Below, one piece after another: positions 25,065-36,722 of a stretch of DNA of 64,000 nucleotides. Source of the DNA: Chaetorhynchus papuensis (taxonomy: Eukaryota; Chordata; Aves; Passeriformes; Rhipiduridae); the NCBI GenBank assembly GCA_013396525.1, contig VWYX01000279.1, forward strand, positions 62,001 to 126,000. Direction: 5' to 3'. The number at the start of each line of letters is the position of its first letter. The stretch's first letter is position 1. The position numbers and the translations under genes were made by a program. The notes under the pieces are model-generated. The model was not told the origin of the DNA. It worked only from the letters and a program-made list of their open reading frames with translations, and ran no database searches.

Positions 25065-27349
25065 ATGGATGGTTAACTTCTAGTAAAGTAAAATTTTTAA
25101 AAAGTGAGTGAACCCTGTACCGGGCACTTCAGTTGAAAGCCTGACATTAGGTGGGATCTGGGCCCTTGCCACCAACAGATGCCTCCAGGGGGTTTTCTGA
25201 AAGCAGTTTCATTATGAGTAGACAGTGAAACCTATTTTTGGAGTGAGACTTGTATCTGTATCCTAAGTGATTATACACTAAACTGCTGATAAGATGAAAA
25301 TTCCACTTCATCTTTCAGGAGGAAATAAATTTAAAAAAAATAAAAGCTTAATTGCCTCTAAGGAGCCTTTCAGGGAAGCCACACGGTGGAACACACTTGG
25401 AATGCTTTGTTTTTGATATAATTAGGATTTCTAATCGCTTGGTGGCATCAGACCCTAGGGAATGTTGTGCCAACATATTTAAGGGACTTCAGGCATCTCT
25501 AGAGTATGGACAAAATTGAACAGGGCTCATGCAAATCCCAGTAACATCAGAATATTGAATTCAAGAGATTACAGAGGCATTTGGGTGCTCAAATCTGGTT
25601 TTAGAATGAAACTTTAGCCTTTCTGTGCCAGAGATCATCATCTGAAAAGTAGATCTAAACAGCATCTTCCCATGCTGAAGAAGAGCTGAATACCACAATG
25701 ACAGTAAAATCCAGATCCTTCTGTAATAAGGAGTGTGAGAGGAAGAAATGGACAATTTTATATCTATCTATTTATCTGTCTAATAACTGTATTTCCATAA
25801 GTGGTCAGAATTAGCAATTTCTTTATGATATCTGAAAATCTCATTTTCTGGGATCTTGCAAAAGCTGTCTCCTTAACGTCTCCATATCCTATTTCCCCAT
25901 TTGCAAATCAGGGGTTGTAAAACTTACTTTGTCTGTCTGAGTTGATCAGACAGAAAGCACTTCAGGGCAGGGAGCATCTTTTACCATAGAAGAGTATCAC
26001 ATAGGAAAGGTAATAACAAAGTATCCATTCAAATTGTTTTTAATAGAAAATTGTGCTTTCAACAGAGGATATGGGTGCACAAATCAATTATGAGATATTG
26101 TAAAAGAGATAATGTAAAACTTGCCCAGCATCCCCTTGAGGCTCAGCTCTATATGGTTATTCGATGTGAGGTAGGTTAAGTTATATATTGTCATTTCTGG
26201 TACCCAATTTCTCTGTTGCATTTAATGAGGATGTAAAAAACCTCCTTTTGGTACCATGGAGAGGTTCCATTCACGCTTGTGATGCACCAATGCCAGCTGA
26301 AAAACTCGATTATTGTGACATGCAAACAGTAAAACTTGGGGAGTAGGAATCTCCATCTCTCCCCCTAAACATATTTGACTTACAAGCTCTATAACTTTCA
26401 CGCAAGATTAGCATTATCAATAAATCACGGGGTTCACAGATGAGGAACACTACAGAGCGCCGTGTTGCCGAGGCACAGAGAATGACAATAGGTGCCTCAG
26501 CAGCAGGTACAGCAGTGCTGCAACAGATTGTGCCCTAAAGCAGAAAATATCCTGCACACAAGAGGTTATTCAGGTATAGGAAAAAAAAAAAATTTAAAGT
26601 TTAGTTATCGTTGCTAACGTTTTCAGGGTAAAGAGACAAATAGAGCAGGAGCAGGAAGGGTGGGACTGGGGAAAGGGGAAAGGAGCTGGGGAGAAATTGC
26701 CGAGCTCTCAACTTTTAAGGCAGCTCAACCAGCTGTCGGGTAGGAAAGCAGAACAAAGTAGAGCACGTTTTGGGAGAAAAGCATCTCTATTTGTAACCAT
26801 GAGGGCATCCACGGGTTCAGTGCTCTCACACACTGCAGAGCCCTGACGACACGTATCGTGTCCTGCGAGTCCCACGCTCACTTTTCTGACAGCTCGCTCT
26901 CTTCTTCTCACACATCCTCTCTGGGTCCCAGGGCACACCTGGTTCTCTGGCTTGTTCCATCCAATATCAATGAGAATCATATCATCTGTGTGCCAGGCAT
27001 GCTCTGAAAGGCTGGTTTGCCACCAGTCTTCGTCATCCTTTACTGCAGGGAGTGATAAAGAAGGAGAAGTGGAGAGAAAAAGAGAAAAAAATTAAAACCT
27101 CAGAAATGCTCATGTAATTATTCATAAATCACACACTAGCATATCTCCAACTGTAAGGTTTCAGAAGGTGAACAGACTCTTAAGAAATACTTTAGAAAGG
27201 GACATTGACATTTGTCAACCAAAGGTCATGGTACTGAAATTGAAATTAGGAGCTGGTACCAGTGAGTGGTCAGGGCTGGCATCAGCAGCCAGGGCTGCAG
27301 GGAGCTCTGAGGAGTGAAGGTGGGCATTGCAGTGCGAACTGTGGGATGT
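25065..27349. other. Single-copy DNA, no gene seen
   Basis: It contains a tatc/tttatc microsatellite-like run at about 25760-25782 and a run of 12 A at 26581-26592. No exon, RNA gene or repeat family was recognised. Confidence 0.55.
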
Positions 27350-27530
27350 CACAGAAGCATTTAAGTTGGAAAAGAACTCTGAAATCACCGAGTCCAACCG
27401 TTAACCCAGCATTGCCAAGCCCACCATTAAATCATGTCTCCAGGTGCCACATCCACGTGGCTTTTAAATCCCTCCAGGGATGGTGACTCCACCACTCCAT
27501 GGTTGTCCATTCCACTTCAGCTGCCTAATC
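27350..27530 (-). mobile_element. CR1 3' region
   Basis: The plus strand reads cacagaagcatttaagttgg, then 'ccgagtccaaccgttaaccc', 'agcattgccaagcccaccat', 'ctccaggtgccacatccacg', 'tccctccagggatggtgact' and a decayed 'ccattccacttcagctgcct' end. It is CR1 in antisense orientation, of the variant with the 'agcactgccaag' block, and its outermost octamers are worn. Confidence 0.94.
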
Positions 27531-30500
27531 CCCCATAATTTAAAGGTACCTGTGATGCAGTGGGATAATAATTAATAACTCTATGTTCCAAGTAGCCCTT
27601 CATTCCCATTCCCATAAATCTGCACTGAGTTCAGAGATGGATCACAAGCAGCTTCTGCTCTAAGGACCATTTTCTTTCTATGTTTTAATGAGGCCCAGAC
27701 AACATGCTTTTCTACCCTTGTTAAATCAGAATTGGCAGTAGTTGCAGAAGGGTAAATCTCCTTGAAATGCATTGTTGTTAGGTTCTAGCACATTGATTAT
27801 TTTATTTTCCAGGAGAGGAAATAGAGCTATCTCTGGGTTGCATGACACAGTATGTCCAAGATTGTTTTACCTCAGATATCTTGTGTGACCTAGAAGCGCC
27901 TCTTGAGATCAAGATACCAAACCAGGAACAGGGGACTGCTTTGTGTTGCCTAAAAGCTGTGTGTCCCCCTGCCTGAATTACTGAACCACACAAGTACAGC
28001 TCCTATGAATCAGGACCCCAATCCTGTTTTTTCTTGTTTTGGAGAAAGTTGCTTCACATGGATTGTGCCTAGTATTGTTCATTTGATTCATCCTTATGTA
28101 ATTTCAGTGAATATAATGTTCAAACTGAGCATCAATTTGGCAGACTATCATCTGGTTTAGTTTTCACACCTTCTTCAGGGTTCTTAGCACCAAAATGGGG
28201 CAGGAGGAGGCTGCTGCTTCATTCTAAGCCTGGAATAAGGGAAGGTGGTTCAAACTCATCTTCTAAAGTGATTGCAGGGTGATACAGTGGCACAGGCAGC
28301 CTGTGGGTCCTTCCTGTGTTTGCAGTTTCTGATGAGCCAAGTCCCAGCCTGCTGCTCCAACCTGACAGCATCACTGCTCAGGGATGAATTTCTGTTCTGA
28401 GAGAGGATGATACCGATCTGGGTATCGCTGGCACAGCAATAATCGCCCCCACCAGGCTGCTGTATTAATTCTTCAAGTGGCATCACATGGAAAAGGAGCA
28501 AAGCTAACGCAGATAACTCCTCTGGGACACTGGACCCTCAGGGCAGATGAGAAATTGCCCTTGCTCTGGCTTTCCTCATCACCCTCTCTCCATGGCTCTG
28601 TGCTGTTCTGAGCCATTTTCTCATCACACGTCATGGCAGGAAGAGCAGCCGGAGATGATGGAGGGAGTGGAAGGTACCAGGAGAGAGAACCAACCCTGAT
28701 GTGAGGTTTGTAGCTTGGTTTTGGTTTGCAGTTCTACTCGATTAATGCCTGGAACAGAAAGGGAATCCCTAAATGCTGTTGACACAAGTGGCAGCCTTCA
28801 GAACCAGAATTCCTGCACTGCTCGTGTGGTGAATCAGTCACGTATTTTTCAAAGCCAGAGCACATAGTGAGCAGGTTCCCTCAGGACTCCTATTACAACT
28901 ATATTAATTTGGAAACAGGTTTTGGATTAAACACTTTAAACTTGAAAAAAACCTTTCTCTTCATCCCTCCAGTGAGGCTGAGTAGGGACACAGTAAGGGA
29001 CCCTTTGCTGCACTCATCGCTTGACTCAGTTTCTGCAGGTTGAAGTTGTACTGCAAAGCCCAGTGAATACAACAGATCTGCTGCAGACATCCATGGATTT
29101 TAGATTAGACTGAAAATCCTTTAAAAATTTAGAAAAAAAAATTAAAGCCATGGCAATGCAGGAGTTGTAGGTCAGTATTTGCATGCAGGGATGCAGTGGC
29201 TACTTCTTCTATACTGTGAAGTGGGTACAAGAGAAATACCTTGTTTTGCCTTATCAGCAGAGTGACTTTCTGCACATTTGAGTACTACTTCTTGTCATTA
29301 TGGAGGTACTTTCTGGAGAGAAAACTTTTTATCCACTTTAACACTTTCCTACTAACAAGGATCAAAAGTCACTGCTTTAAGTTATTATTATATTTCTAGA
29401 GCAATTATATGCAAATTTTGTACTAAAGTATTCCAAACAATTTAAAATAAAATGACTATGAGAAAATAAGTTATTAGGTCAGTACTAACAGTTAAAGCTG
29501 CAACATCTAATTGAGTGTTTTACAGCGGAGATGTCTGGGGGATAAAAGCGTGAAGCCCATCTGGAAATTGTCCCCAGTGAAAATACTTTTGCTCTTAGAA
29601 TGAAAGCTGGGTTTAGAATTCACTGAGTTAACAGCTTTAAAATGAGCAGAGAGGGTCGGATTGTGAGCTTGCCTTGCTTTCCTCCAGTTATTTGCATAAA
29701 AATTGTACTTGCTTCAGCCTGCTAATTCCACAACCTTTTCATCAAGCTGAAATAGGGGCTCATAAACCCCTAATTATATGCAAGTGTATCATAAGATTTT
29801 AATTTATCTTGGTTTTTTAGTTATTCAATTTTTCCAGCTGTAAATAATTAACATGTTGAATCAGCCCCTGTTGTATTTAATGCTTTAAAAGTAGATTATT
29901 TTTGAAATAGTAGCTTTTTCTGGAGGTAACAATCTTTTTGTTTGTTTTCTTGTTTGCAGGAAACTGATTCTTAAGTAATCACTGGATTTCCAGAGCTGGA
30001 AATCAAGGAAAATACTGATGTTATAAAAGAATTATAATATTATGGTAATTGACTACCTTGGCTCAAAACATGACTGTGTCAAAACCTGAGGAGAGATGCA
30101 CACAGAATTCTATAGACTGAGGACTCTGCTTATTTTTCACACTCCTGGAGCAACACCTGACCCTTGGAGTAACCCTACAGATCACTCTAAAAGCAAAACT
30201 CAAACCACTGGAAAGATGAGTTGATTAGGACTGGCAAGAAGAGCACTGGGTAGATTTTTTGAGTAAGCTCCTGATTAAAAAATTCAAAACTGGACCTTTT
30301 CTTTCAGGCCAAATTATGTTTCTGTTGGAAATGATTATTTTTTTCTGACATTAATAATCTTTCAGGAACTTACTGAGTTTACTGCTTTGAAGAATGTTTT
30401 TTCTTTTTTTTTTCATAGAAAACTTATAACTTAATCAAATCAAAACACATTTTCAGTGGGTCCTTTAGAATGGTTTCTTCAATGCATTTTCCATGCCAAA

Positions 30501-31995
30501 TTCTGCCTCTGGCCACTTCTCTCTGCAACTGTTTAATTAAGCATTTCAGGGTTGGAGGTTTTGGGTGGTTTTTTAATTACATGAAAAAGTTTTTCCTCTT
30601 TAATTTTTTTCCCTGATTCTACCATCCACCAAGCCAGTAGAATAATTTTAGTTAAGCTCTCCTGAAACCAGGCACAAAACAAAGCCAAGTTCAGTTTACA
30701 TCAACTGAGATTTATTTTTCTCTCCAAGAGGGAAACAGAGTTTAGTTATGAGGTTCTGCAAAATAGATTACTGAGCAGTGATCCAGGTTATCCATTTGAG
30801 TAATCTGGCAGTGCTCTATTAGTGAGATGAAGCTGTGCCAATTTACAGTAATTAGTGAATGAGGCAGCACAACATTGCATTAGAAACTGTTACTGGGTTC
30901 TTGCTAAGGTGCAGTAAAAACGTGTCCCACAAAATAGATATTTCCCATTTGATATTTTCACCAGCTACCAGTGCTCTGAATTTCAAACTAGCCCTACAAA
31001 GAGTTACTTGGGTTGTTGTTTGTTATGTATTCATTTTCACTTCCCTAAGTTTAGACTTAAATATTAATGAAGGGAAGATTAAAAAAAATATAAAAGCAAA
31101 TCCCATAAAACCCCTCCAGCCATGCTGGGGGAATCCATCATTTTCTAGCTAGTGGCAATACAAATAATGTAATGTCTTTTTTCTCCTTATTTTTAAGGGT
31201 AGTTAGAGATACCTGAAGTACCTGAAAAATAAGTAAATAAAAACAATGGAATATTCAGCTGCTTGTACTTTCTTGGCACAGGGATGGAGCACATTTCTTC
31301 CTGATTAGAACAACGAGAGTTGTCTGCTGGCTCTGCCAAGCTCCAGCTCCAGTGCTCAGCACTGAAAATATTCCCTTTTGATGCTTCTCTGGCCATAACT
31401 CAATCTTTCTAGTAACAATAGTTGGATAAAGGAATGTTTTTCAGTTTGCTGCTGAAATAACAAGCCCAAGGAAAATTATTTGGCTGTGCTGAATTAAAAA
31501 TGAAATTTTTTTATCAGATTTTAAATGAGCATTTAATCCAAGTCTATTTTGGTTAGCTGGCTTTGGTTTTAGCTTTCTTTTAGATTTAGATTTCCTTTGT
31601 AGGTGAATGTTTTCAACGAAATATTGCCTCCATTTTTATTTTGAAAATGTTGAAACATCTTCCTGTTTTTACAAAATGAAGCATAACATTAAAAAGTTCA
31701 GTGACTGATCTCCAGTGTAGCATTTACCTGAATTTGGGGAGCTGGAGGTGGCTCTTATTTAACTGTGTGTTAATTTTGTCAAAAAATACGCACACAACCG
31801 AAACTTTAATTGAAAACCTGATTTATACTTTATAAACAAAGTAATAAATTTTACTGTTTATATTTGTTCACAATCTTGGCAGGTGAATGTAGGGCTCAGA
31901 GTTGTGATTTGACAGGTTTTAAAAGCAGCTAGCAGAAAGTGTCAGAGTGCCTGAATTTAGGTGCAATAAATTAATTTCAGTAGCGTGCTGTGCTC
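27531..31995. other. Single-copy DNA, possible regulatory section
   Basis: It has no repeat and no coding exon. Two perfect POU octamers (29409-29416 and 29690-29697), a related ATATGCAA at 29776-29783 and a strong splice-acceptor-like tract ending at 29959 lie within about 550 bases. These are noted as findings only. Confidence 0.5.
29409..29697. promoter_or_regulatory. Pair of POU octamer motifs
   Basis: ATGCAAAT at 29409-29416 and the reverse form ATTTGCAT at 29690-29697 match the POU octamer exactly. ATATGCAA follows at 29776-29783. Several TAAT cores lie between and after them. A 64-kb AT-rich window should hold a few octamers by chance, so the cluster is only suggestive. Confidence 0.25.
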
Positions 31996-32100
31996 TAGTG
32001 GAAGATGTCCCTGCCCATGGCAGGGCTTGGAATTAGATGATCCCTTCCCAGGGGAACTTGAAGGTCCCATCCAACCCAAACCATTCTATGATTCTATGAT
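31996..32100 (+). mobile_element. CR1 3' tail
   Basis: The sequence reads tagtggaagatgtccctgcc, 'catggcagggcttggaatta', 'aaggtcccatccaacccaaa', then the intact tail ccattctatgattctatgat. About 105 bases remain. The clean octamers suggest a fairly young copy. Confidence 0.96.
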
Positions 32101-32330
32101 TTAGACGAGCTAAAAACAGAGGCTGATGAATGAATCCCAGCACATGGTTTATAGAAAACAGAGACAAACACTTCCAAGGAAGATTTATCCCACTCTAAAT
32201 AGCCCTCTTTGAATACTGTTTTGATGGTCTTAATATTTGACATATTTTCACTGTTTGTGCTCAGCAGAAACAAAAGGATTTAAGAACCTATAGTAGATTG
32301 AGGCATAAAAAAGCAAAAGAAAGAACTAAT

Positions 32331-32588
32331 TATAGAATTATTAAGGTTGCAAAAGACGTCCAGGATTATCAAGTCCAACCTTTGACCAAATACAGCCATG
32401 ACCTCCAAACCAAATCATAAAGTGTTACACCTGCTCATTTTTTAAACACTTCCGGGGATGGTGACTCCTCCACTACTCTGGGCAGCCTGTTCCAATGCTT
32501 AATCACTCTTTTAATGGAGATATTTTACCTAACATCCAACTTGAACCTCCTCTGGCACAACTTGAGGCCGTTTCCTCTTGTCCCATTC
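32331..32588 (-). mobile_element. CR1 3' region
   Basis: The plus strand reads tatagaattattaaggttgc, 'ccaggattatcaagtccaac', 'cttccggggatggtgactcc', 'ctactctgggcagcctgttc', 'aatgcttaatcactctttta' and 'ttgaggccgtttcctcttgt'. It is an antisense CR1, 231 bases from a sense CR1 tail, so the two face each other. Confidence 0.95.
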
Positions 32589-32858
32589 TTGCTGAATGTC
32601 TGAAGCCCAGTGATTTTGTGTTACAAACCCCAGCTAAGCCAGGTTATGGCCAGACTTGCTGCTTCTGGGAAAGACAAAAAAGTAAAACCAGGTCAAGAAG
32701 TTCTGGATTAGCCCATGGATCTCTTTCAATAAGCTGTTTAGCCTTGTCCTGGTGTTAATTCATCTCTCCTCTTGGATTAGATCAAGCTGCAGCAGAACTC
32801 AGCTCTCAGACTGCAATAGATGAGCTGAGTGCTGCAGCTGATCCCTGATTCATGGTCA

Positions 32859-33294
32859 TGTATTGGGTTTGTGTGGCCGGGTTTTGGTAGTGGTGGGGCT
32901 ACAGGGGTGGATTAATGCTGCCAGAAGGTTCCTCCATGTCCAGCAGAGCCGATCCCTGGCAGCTCCAAGATGGACCCACTGCTGGCCAAGGCTGGGCCCA
33001 TTAGAAATTCCATCTCCCTGCACCACTGGGAAAGAGAGAGGGACAGGGGAAAGGTGTTTTTAAAAATTATTTTATTTCTCATTATCTTGCTCTCATTTTG
33101 TTGGTAATAAATTCATTCAGTATCCCCAAACTGAGTCTGTTTTGCCTGTGATGGTATTCTGTGAGTGATTTTTCTCTGTCCTTGTCTCAACTCATGAACC
33201 TTTTGCTCTATTTTCTCTCCCCTGTCCAGTTGCAGAGGGAGTGATAGAACAGCTCCAGGGGGTACCTGGTTCCAACCAGTGTCAACCCACTCCA
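32859..33294 (+). mobile_element. Solo LTR, ERVL-like
   Basis: It starts TGTATTGGGTTTGTGTGG and ends near GTCAACCCACTCCA. Between are 'ctccaagatggacccactgc', 'tggccaaggctgggcccatt', a poly(A) signal AATAAA at 33106-33111, and a U5 block with 'gagtctgttttgcctgtgat', 'ttctctcccctgtccagttg' and 'gagggagtgatagaacagct'. From memory this is the ERVL-type LTR widespread in songbirds. About 435 bases remain, with the U3 middle shortened. No internal retroviral sequence flanks it, so it is a solo LTR. A clean target-site duplication is not visible (left ggtca, right tgcca). Confidence 0.78.
33106..33111 (+). promoter_or_regulatory. LTR polyadenylation signal
   Basis: AATAAA lies in the middle of the ERVL-like LTR, where the R region is expected, followed by the conserved U5 block. 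Confidence 0.6.
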
Positions 33295-34698
33295 TGCCAT
33301 AAACAATGTATTTCTAAAGTGGCTCCCATTTTACTTCTGTTCAGCCCTCTAAAGGTAAAATTTATATTAAACATCAAACTATTTATGCAGTCAGATACAC
33401 ACGCCAGGAGGAGGTGTCCTCACAGAAGTGGTGATTCCTCCTGTTGTAAAGTTCACAAGCAGTGGGATGAAATACTCAGGAAATGTTTGTCACTTTCCTC
33501 TGACACTGAAATGGCTTAGGGGGCTTGTACAAGTCAATTTCAGACACCCAGTATTGAGTAAAATGACCTCCATCACTCTGTCTTCCTTGCACTAACTGGA
33601 ATTTGAGGTGCCCTGACACAATAAAAAAGAAAAGAATTTAATATGCAAATAAAATATTCTGTCCAAAACTCAGGTGCCTGAGAAATTCATGAATTTGCTT
33701 CAAAAACCATTTTAGAAATGCTGAGAGTTCTTTCTGGTCTTAAAGAGCAAAGAGACTCAGGTACCGATTTTCTTGAAAATTTCTGTTGTCGTGTTTCCTA
33801 TTTCATGTCATTTAAAAAATGAACACAACTTATAAATAAAAAAAAAATCACTGACAGTGCTGTGTTGTAGGTTAAACACAATCCACAATAAAATTTGTGA
33901 AGAATGTAAAAAGGTTTTACTGGATTACAGAAAATGTCTTTAACACTGCCAAGTTTTAAGAAAAGTTTCATTCTTAAGAAAAGGCAATTCCTGATGCAGA
34001 AGAACATTCAGCAGTCAGGTCTATTCATAAATAAACTTAATGAATAATTTATTTCCGAGTTTAGTGTTCAAATCTAAAAAAGAAAAAAGAAGAATAAAGG
34101 TTACTTAGGGAAAAACCTCAACTGACAAAATTTAAGGTTTTCTGGTAGAGCTTTCAACTGTAAATAACCTTTTGTTATTGTTTTGTAATAAATTAAAATT
34201 AAATTATTAAAAAATCTTTCTACTTAAAAACTTTAAATGTATTTTTTAACATTTTTGCGCTTTTTGAAATATTTTTCCAACATTGAAATCTTACCCACAT
34301 GCAAAGATGCATTTTTCACTCAGTGTGATGTTTGAAGGCAGAAGCTCACTTGGTCTTACCCACACTAAGTGTCTTCGAGGTAACTACGAAAGACACCATG
34401 ACCCTGATAACAAATACTTGGTTGTTCTGTTATGTTGGCATCACCTTTCACATCACAGCCACCCCTCTACCTTTCTGAGACCTTCTGGAAGTCTTCTGGA
34501 GTCTTTGTTTCCGGTAATCGGAAGGGGAATTGTCACAGTGAGCTTAATTTCGGCACCATCTTTAGGCAACTATGTTGGGAGTCACACAATGCCCGTTTTT
34601 AGCATGATCCACATACAGAAAATTTAAAAAAAAGGCCTAAATGCTGCTATGTTTGGATTTCCTCCTAATGAACTCTTAATTGTCCGCCTTTTTTTGTA
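33295..34698. other. AT-rich DNA, no gene seen
   Basis: The stretch from 34110 to 34270 is very A+T rich. The frame 34283-34627 (+) has no recognisable domain. Nothing else was found. Confidence 0.55.
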
Positions 34699-34942
34699 TA
34701 GAAACATGGAATCATTAAATTTGGAAAAGACCCTTAGGATCATCAAGCTCAGCACTGCCAAGCCCACCACTAACCCAGGTCCCCAAGTGCCCCACCTTTT
34801 AAATACCTCCAGGGATGGTGACTCCACCACAGCCCTGGGCAGCCTCTTCAAGTGCTTGACCACCCTTCTGGTGAAGGAATTTTGCTTAATGTCTGATCTA
34901 AACCTCCTCTGGCACAGCTTGAGGCCATTTCCTCTTGTCCTA
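34699..34942 (-). mobile_element. CR1 3' region
   Basis: The plus strand reads tagaaacatggaatcattaa, 'gatcatcaagctcagcactg', 'ccaagcccaccactaaccca', 'ctccagggatggtgactcca', 'ccctgggcagcctcttcaag' and 'ttgaggccatttcctcttgt'. It is an antisense CR1 of the same variant as the copies at 27.4 and 32.4 kb. Both frames over it (34649-34996 plus, 34624-34956 minus) are repeat shadow. Confidence 0.95.
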
Positions 34943-36465
34943 CATAATGCTTTCACCCTTCTTTTATTATTTTTATTTTTGCTAATTCCACCTTAATAAT
35001 TTTATTTAGTTCATTCTTAAAACTTAAATATTAAATCTTTTTTAGGTAATTGAAATCTATTTCAGCTTCATTCAAAAAATTTCCAGTAGTAAGAAGGAGG
35101 AAGGGGAAATATAAGATTAGTACAATAGAGAAAAGCTATGCAAAGCAGAAGAGAAAATAATTGGTTGCCATACTTTGTTTAATCAATACAGTGATAAAAT
35201 GGATAAACCCTGAGTGTAAAAGGGCACTGGCAAGATTAAACACTTAATTGTGGTGATTCTGACTTACATTACCAGGGTTAAATTCAGGGTGAGAAATTTT
35301 CTACATGAATTTACTGGTAAGGGAAATCTCCATCTTTTTGGGAAATAAAGGCCAAAAACCAGTCTTTAATATGAAGATGATCTTGTTCCTCTTCTAGGAC
35401 TGTGTACTATCTATCACTGTGCCACAAGGCACTAGAAATTCTAATCCGTTTGGGTTAAGGAAATTTATTTTCAAAGCAGCACGTGAGAATGTACCCAGAG
35501 TGCCTAATGGGTTATTTTTCCTGTAATTCATTAGAACCTTTTGCTCCTGTGCCTCCAGCTGTAAAAGCACAGATTACTATTGTCACTGAAGGGAGGAATC
35601 TGGAGACAGTGCTTGATTTGAGAAAGCTTTGTGCTATCCCAGCACCTTGTTTGCTGACTCAGACATGGGAAGGAAAGAATCACCAGTGAATGAAAATCCA
35701 AGTACCAAGGAGCATCAAGGGATGTTCTTTCCCAAGTCCATCAATCCCATCAGACTGAATCTATCTACATGAGCATTTATTCTTGTTTATCTTTACCTGT
35801 ATGTATGTTTATCTTCTCTGTATCAGTTTTGTCAGTCTTCTCAACAAATGCCAGCTTGCAGCCTCCACCTCCCAGCTACTTCTGTGTATTTGGAAAAAAC
35901 TTGGTGACAATTGCTTTAAATATTCTGCTCACATAGACAGTACCATGATTTATACATTAAAATAGATACATGCATTAGGTACACAAACACATATATTTAC
36001 ACAGAGTCCCTAAGTATCTTAGTTACTGTGAGAAAATATAAATGGATAACAACTTGCTTAAATTCTTTGGCGTTCGAGAACCAATAGACTGATTCAGTGG
36101 TATTATTAGTGGCTCCAGTTGTTAAAATCACTGATCATCTGCAATTGATGTTCTTCCAGTTAAGAAATGTGCCCCTGTGGATGAGATATGCTCATACAGG
36201 TGGAATTCAGCCATGCCATTCCAGATGATGCTTTACTTCTTGGAAGGTATGACTGTGTGTGGGAAGGATGGAAGAATTAGTCTTCAAATTACAGTGTGAC
36301 ATGGTAACTCCACCTTGGACAGGAAATGAAGGCTTTTCCAGCTCTCTGGAAGATCTGTGGAGACCATAAGCTAGGAGACGTTTTCTTCATGAGTCTCAGA
36401 ATGTCGTTTGAATCTCACACATGGATAAGAGTGGACCTCCTGCATATACAAAGTCCCTGACACAG
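34943..36465. other. Single-copy DNA, no gene seen
   Basis: It has T-rich and A-rich stretches and short frames only (35483-35689, 35783-35965). No repeat family or exon was recognised. Confidence 0.55.
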
Positions 36466-36722
36466 TCACAGAATCATAGAATCAGAATCATAGAATATCA
36501 TGACTTGGAAGGGACCCACAAGGATCATCCAGTCCTACTCCTGGCCCTGCACAGGATACCCCAAAAATCCCACCCTGTGCCTGAAAGTGTTGTCCAAACA
36601 CTCCTGGAGCTCTGGCAGCCTTGGGGCTGTGAAAATTCCCTGGAGAACCTGTTCAGAGCCCCATCACCCTCTGGGTGAAGAACCTTTTCCTAATATCCAA
36701 CCTAAACCTCCCCATGCTGTGA
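36466..36722 (-). mobile_element. CR1 3' region
   Basis: The plus strand reads tcacagaatcatagaatcag, then a second aatcatagaat copy, 'ccagtcctactcctggccct', 'gcacaggataccccaaaaat', 'cccaccctgtgcctgaaagt', 'gttgtccaaacactcctgga', 'gggtgaagaaccttttccta' and 'caacctaaacctccc'. It is the 'cccacaaggatcat' CR1 variant, also seen at 59.4 kb. The tail octamers are duplicated. Confidence 0.96.
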
